From contig CM043959.1 in NCBI GenBank assembly GCA_014529385.2, forward strand, positions 49,169,928 to 49,233,927: a stretch of 64,000 bases of DNA. Direction: 5' to 3'. Source of the DNA: Adiantum capillus-veneris. Taxonomy: Eukaryota > Streptophyta > Polypodiopsida > Polypodiales > Pteridaceae. Numbering within the stretch: the first letter of the stretch is position 1; every line of letters starts with the position of its first letter. The position numbers were made by a program, and so were the translations under genes. Under the pieces are notes generated by a model. The model searched no databases. It was not told where the DNA came from and saw only the letters and a list, made by a program, of their open reading frames with translations. Positions 60,542-64,000 of the stretch are shown here, in pieces.

Positions 60542-61422
60542 CTCTCCACAATTATATCATGTGGGCGTCTGCCTCCAGAACCTACCATTGCTTTGTCCAA
60601 CACCATTCCTAGGTCTTTCTTCACCTCCTGGCTGATTGGCAAACCTCCCTCGACCTCGATTATTTCCCACTTGACCTAGCATGTTTAGGTTGAGATTCTT
60701 CATTAAATCTACCACTTTCCTCATGTCTTGCCTTAACCCATCATCTTGCACTGTTGTAGTGACCACTGCTGGCATAACCTGAGGAGTAACAGAAACCGCT
60801 GGTTCATGATGAACCCCTGGCATGCGACCTTGCAAAGAATCCATAGGCTAAAATTCAGACCTCATGGGCAAAGACTCTACTCCTAGCTGGCTCATTTTCC
60901 TCAGCTTCCACTCTCTGTTCCTTGCCACTTCCAATGCCTCTTCATATGTCCTAGGCTTCTTTAGCTCCACTCTCCAACATATATTCTCCCAAAGACCAGC
61001 TAAGAACCTGTCCTTCTTCATCATTCAGGCAGGGGTACCTATGGTGCTAAGGCCTTGCACATCCGCTCCCATGCCAATGAGAACTTACGTATGTACGCAT
61101 CTACTGGCTCACCTTCCTTTTGCACTAAAGCCTGTACTTCTTGCCACACTTTGTCAGGATCTTCTGTCTTCACAAACTCCACTTCCAATCCATGCCTTAG
61201 ATTGTACCAGCTGAATCTTACAGGTGGATTAACCACACGCAACTCCTCTTCAAATGATTTGGACCAAGCTCGTGCATCACTCTTCAAACAAATTTGGAGA
61301 AGACATAACATCTGTGCCGGATCATGAATCTGGTTGCTAATGTAGGCAACCTCCATCTTTTCTAAAAAGTCTTCCACATCTTCATCACTTCTTCCATGAA
61401 ACTCCGGATAAGAGAAAGCCAT
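60542..61422 (-). pseudogene. Gag of the Tat-like element
   Basis: ATG at 61422 (MAFSYPEFHGRSDEDVEDFL), then LRHGLEVEFVKTEDP and EGEPVDAYIRKFSLAWERMC, a typical gypsy capsid. A stop near 61036 and frameshifts follow. The segment 60557-60844 holds a Gly/Arg/Asn-rich region (GNNRGRGRFANQPGG). The zinc knuckle (YNCGELGHISPQC) straddles 60540, with a TGA replacing the first cysteine codon, consistent with a Cys-to-stop change. Confidence 0.82.
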
Positions 61423-62423
61423 GGCTACCCAAGTTTAATGCTTTAAGAACCCCTTCGAACACACGTGCAAGAACCCAAAACTTTTGATTGACTCAATTCC
61501 TAGAAACTTCAATGGAGCTCAACTTTAGATAAGGACAAACACATGCACATCAAATTAGTTTTCATAGTTAATCATCGGAATCACAACAGGCAAAGGGCAT
61601 TCCAATATCTCTCTTAATCTTCTTGGCCCGAACATAAAGACTATGTGCTGCTGGAAAAAAATCTTCCTGGACACATGAACATTTATATGGATTCTTTGAG
61701 TTAAATGAAAAGGAGTGAATTGAGGGCCATTTTGATCATCCATTAAAGCCAACCATGGAGCTCCCAAGAAGGCACACCTGACTTATCCTCTGATTTTGCC
61801 AAAATTTCAGCAGCATAACAGCATAAATGCCTTCAAAGACCAAAAGACCAGCCATCATAACTTGGAAAAATTTTGACAGAGTTTCCCCAGAAGTAGAGTA
61901 GTATGAACCCAAAATATAGACTGCATATGTATGCATAAACTGTCAACAATAGAACCCGAGCATCAAGTAGGAACCACTAGTACATAGCCTACGGTGAGGT
62001 CACGAAAAGGGTGCTCTAGCTACTTGTATCACCGAAAGGATCTTCACATTTGAGAATCCCCCAGCTCAATAAAACCTCACGCTATCGACCCTCACACGAA
62101 GGCTAATGCAAATCGCGTATAGTCAAGTCTCAGAAATGACTATCTTCCATACGAAGTCTCAGAAATGGCTGGGACTGCCAAATAAAACCAAGTATGGTTC
62201 CAGAAAGGTGTACAATGGCAGTTTCCACAAGTAACGTAAAACACCAATAGACAATGTGCTCAAACAGGCGCCAACTGATGCATACCCACGGCAACTGCAA
62301 GTGACACCACTGCTAGTATATCACTGTACTCCAGCTACTTGTACCTGTGTGAATCACCTATACCTGTAACCTATAACCTGTAGTCTGCAACCTGTAATCC
62401 CGAATCTCGAAGCTCGAAGAAGA
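61423..62423 (-). other. Leader of the Tat-like element, no gene
   Basis: About 1 kb between the primer-binding site and gag ATG. No coding domain is visible. Confidence 0.5.
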
Positions 62424-62441
62424 TTCTTAGTGGGGGCACCA
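62424..62441 (-). other. Candidate primer-binding site of the Tat-like element
   Basis: The minus strand reads TGGTGCCCCCACTAAGAA, six bases after the 5' LTR end. It begins with TGG, complementary to a CCA tail, but I cannot name the tRNA. Confidence 0.5.
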
Positions 62442-62447
62442 AAAGAA

Positions 62448-62512
62448 TGTGAGCGGGATGGAAACACACAGAACGCCTCTATAACAACCCGACACACACT
62501 CTTGGGAAGATA

Positions 62513-62545
<33 letters not shown>

Positions 62546-63622
62546 TATGGGGCACCACTCGGCTTACACAACCCACCTGGCCGAGACGGGGAACACACCG
62601 ATGGAGCGAGAGGAGAGAGATTATCCATTTACCCACTCCACACAGAGAGAGAGAGAGACACACACACACACACACCCCCAAAAAACTCAGCTCAAAAGAG
62701 GAGAATTTCTGATGTTTACATACAACTGAGCTTGGGCCAACACCAATGGGGAAAATAGTTCACACAATATAGATAAATATTCCAGATACAATCACAAATT
62801 GGCGCAGAAGCTTCGCTCATAGGAGAAACTTACACAGTCAAAAAAATAGAAAATCAGTGAGAAATTTGGCAAAATGGACAGCGCCATCGCATCCGGAACA
62901 GCCCAAAACCCCAGTCTACAATGTCAAAGTGCTCAAATCCAACCTCGAATGAGCAGTTTACCGCCAAAACAGGCTCCAAAAAGACCAAAAACACAGTTGC
63001 GGCTGTTCCTCCTCTCTTATCCACTCTTTTTCTGGTCTTATCTCTATTTTTTCAGTTCCCACACTTAGATTTATTAGTTGGTCACCCTTGGCCTTTTAGT
63101 TGACCTCAAACGGACTCCGAACAGGCCAAAAAGTGGCCTCGCAGTGCATAGTGGTCACTCTGCTGCATCCATCCGCACACCTGGCACTCAACTTTTTCCA
63201 ATAATGCATCTAGAAACCACGTGAAGTGGCCCCAAAAAATGGTCCTCATGATGACCTTTCTGCATAATTATCACAAGAAAACACCCGCGTTGTGTCCGTA
63301 CTTATCCACGTGCAAATATTGACCCCGTTTGACCTCCTGACGCCATTAGATGCCATATGACGCACCTGCTTACCTCATGTCGTCGGCCCGTGGATAGCTT
63401 CCTCGAGAAGTTTTACGTGCTACCAAATCCTCATTATTATAGAAAAAATACACTGGTACTGGTGATAGTGAAAATCGATGCACTATGTACATGTTGTCCT
63501 ACCTGTACACACGTGGGCCCCACGTAACCACTTGGCTCTGGAAAATGCGCAATCCTTTATTCGATGCACCATGCATGGGTATGTACATATGCGCAATCTC
63601 TTGCTCCAAAAAACTCCTGACA
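62448..63622 (-). repeat. 5' LTR of the Tat-like element, full length 1,175 bp
   Basis: Plus-strand reading TGTGAGCGGG to CTCCTGACA. The first 923 bp match 48141-49121, allowing for the longer CA repeat there. The last 250 bp are not present in the other LTR. A (CA)n run lies at 62511-62545 and a second at about 62657-62674. Confidence 0.85.
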
Positions 63623-64000
63623 TAGTTTACGAAAACAGCTAGGACAGAATGATAATGTCATTGACACAGGTGTGTTGGTTGACCTTATTGCACCGCCAAG
63701 CATTCCTCATGAGCTCGAAAAGATTTTGGATTCTCATGAGCTTTGCACCAGAGATCATGTCAGACGACAGGTGTTGGTAAAATGGCTAGATAGACCTGAA
63801 GAAGGTTCTACATGGGAGAATGTCTCCGCACTTAAGAAACATTTTCCGACGTTCGTTTTCGAGGACGAAAACGATTCTCGAAGGGGGGGGGGGGGGGGGA
63901 AATGTAAGGACATGGGTCCTATGGGCAAGGACACTAGCACGATTGGACAATGTGTATGCTAGGGGGAGGCTATAAGATAGCACGGTTTGGTGGAGACTAG
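63623..64000 (+). pseudogene. Chromovirus chromodomain and 3' LTR start, right part of the nest host
   Basis: Continuing from 48140, the frame 63672-63962 has IPHELEKILDSHELCTRDH and VLVKWLDRPEEGSTWENVSA, a chromodomain thought to guide integration into chromatin, then KHFPTFVFEDENDS. A G17 polypurine tract follows (63883-63899) and the LTR begins TGTAAGGACATGGG at 63903, running off the window. It matches the minus-strand copy at 23985-24340. Confidence 0.88.
63883..63899 (+). other. G17 polypurine tract of the chromovirus
   Basis: Seventeen G residues after a GAAGG-like start, followed by AAA and the LTR TG. A homopolymer at this site is unusual. Confidence 0.7.

Overview
This window looks like intergenic nuclear DNA of a land plant with a large, retrotransposon-rich genome. 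The evidence is: (1) one recognisable host gene, a plastid-targeted biotin carboxyl carrier protein with six exons and GT-AG introns; (2) nested Ty1/copia and Ty3/gypsy elements, including chromovirus, Tat-like and non-autonomous types; (3) long (GT)n, (CT)n and (CA)n microsatellites. The gag style and the decayed, nested layout would fit a fern or another large-genome vascular plant. That is only an impression, and the species cannot be fixed from the sequence.

Layout. 1-3480: a broken Ty3 gag on the minus strand, with its primer-binding site and probable 5' LTR. 3950-10250: a tandem array with a period near 281 bp, each unit carrying a 20-bp palindrome. A 4.1-kb Ty1/copia element sits in the dyad centre of one palindrome (5647-9745, 227-bp LTRs). 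14789-16843: the BCCP gene (minus), the only gene I would call functional. 17640-20070: three diverged units of about 1 kb, each with a Pol III-like head and a (CT)n tract.

20130-48140 is a mosaic of dead elements. An uncharacterised LTR-type element, called family D here, occurs as copies C (20400-23945), A (25505-29788) and B (36816-41160), plus a fragment near 41350-41900. Copy C is split by a 2.2-kb solo LTR, and copy A by a 1.56-kb solo LTR. A gypsy element truncated at both ends (29789-36815) separates A and B. Pieces of further gypsy elements and an unrecognised broken reading frame (44382-45993) follow.

47296-64000 is a clean three-level nest. A chromovirus (plus strand, 47296-48140 and 63623-64000) contains a 15.5-kb Tat-like gypsy element (minus strand, 48141-63622, 1.18-kb LTRs, two RNase H domains). 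That element contains a complete 7.3-kb non-coding LTR element (51996-59320, LTRs of 984 and 981 bp, exact 5-bp target duplication). Removing the inner element rejoins the outer reading frame.

Apart from BCCP, nothing appears to form a working pathway. Essentially all other coding sequence is retroelement gag-pol carrying frameshifts, stops or lost catalytic residues. The most novel item is family D. It has over 1,000 codons with an N-terminal conserved-looking region, coiled coil, acidic tract and basic tail, plus an LTR-like end with a TATA box and polypurine tract, and no reverse transcriptase that I can see. All coordinates, alignments and identities were worked out by eye.
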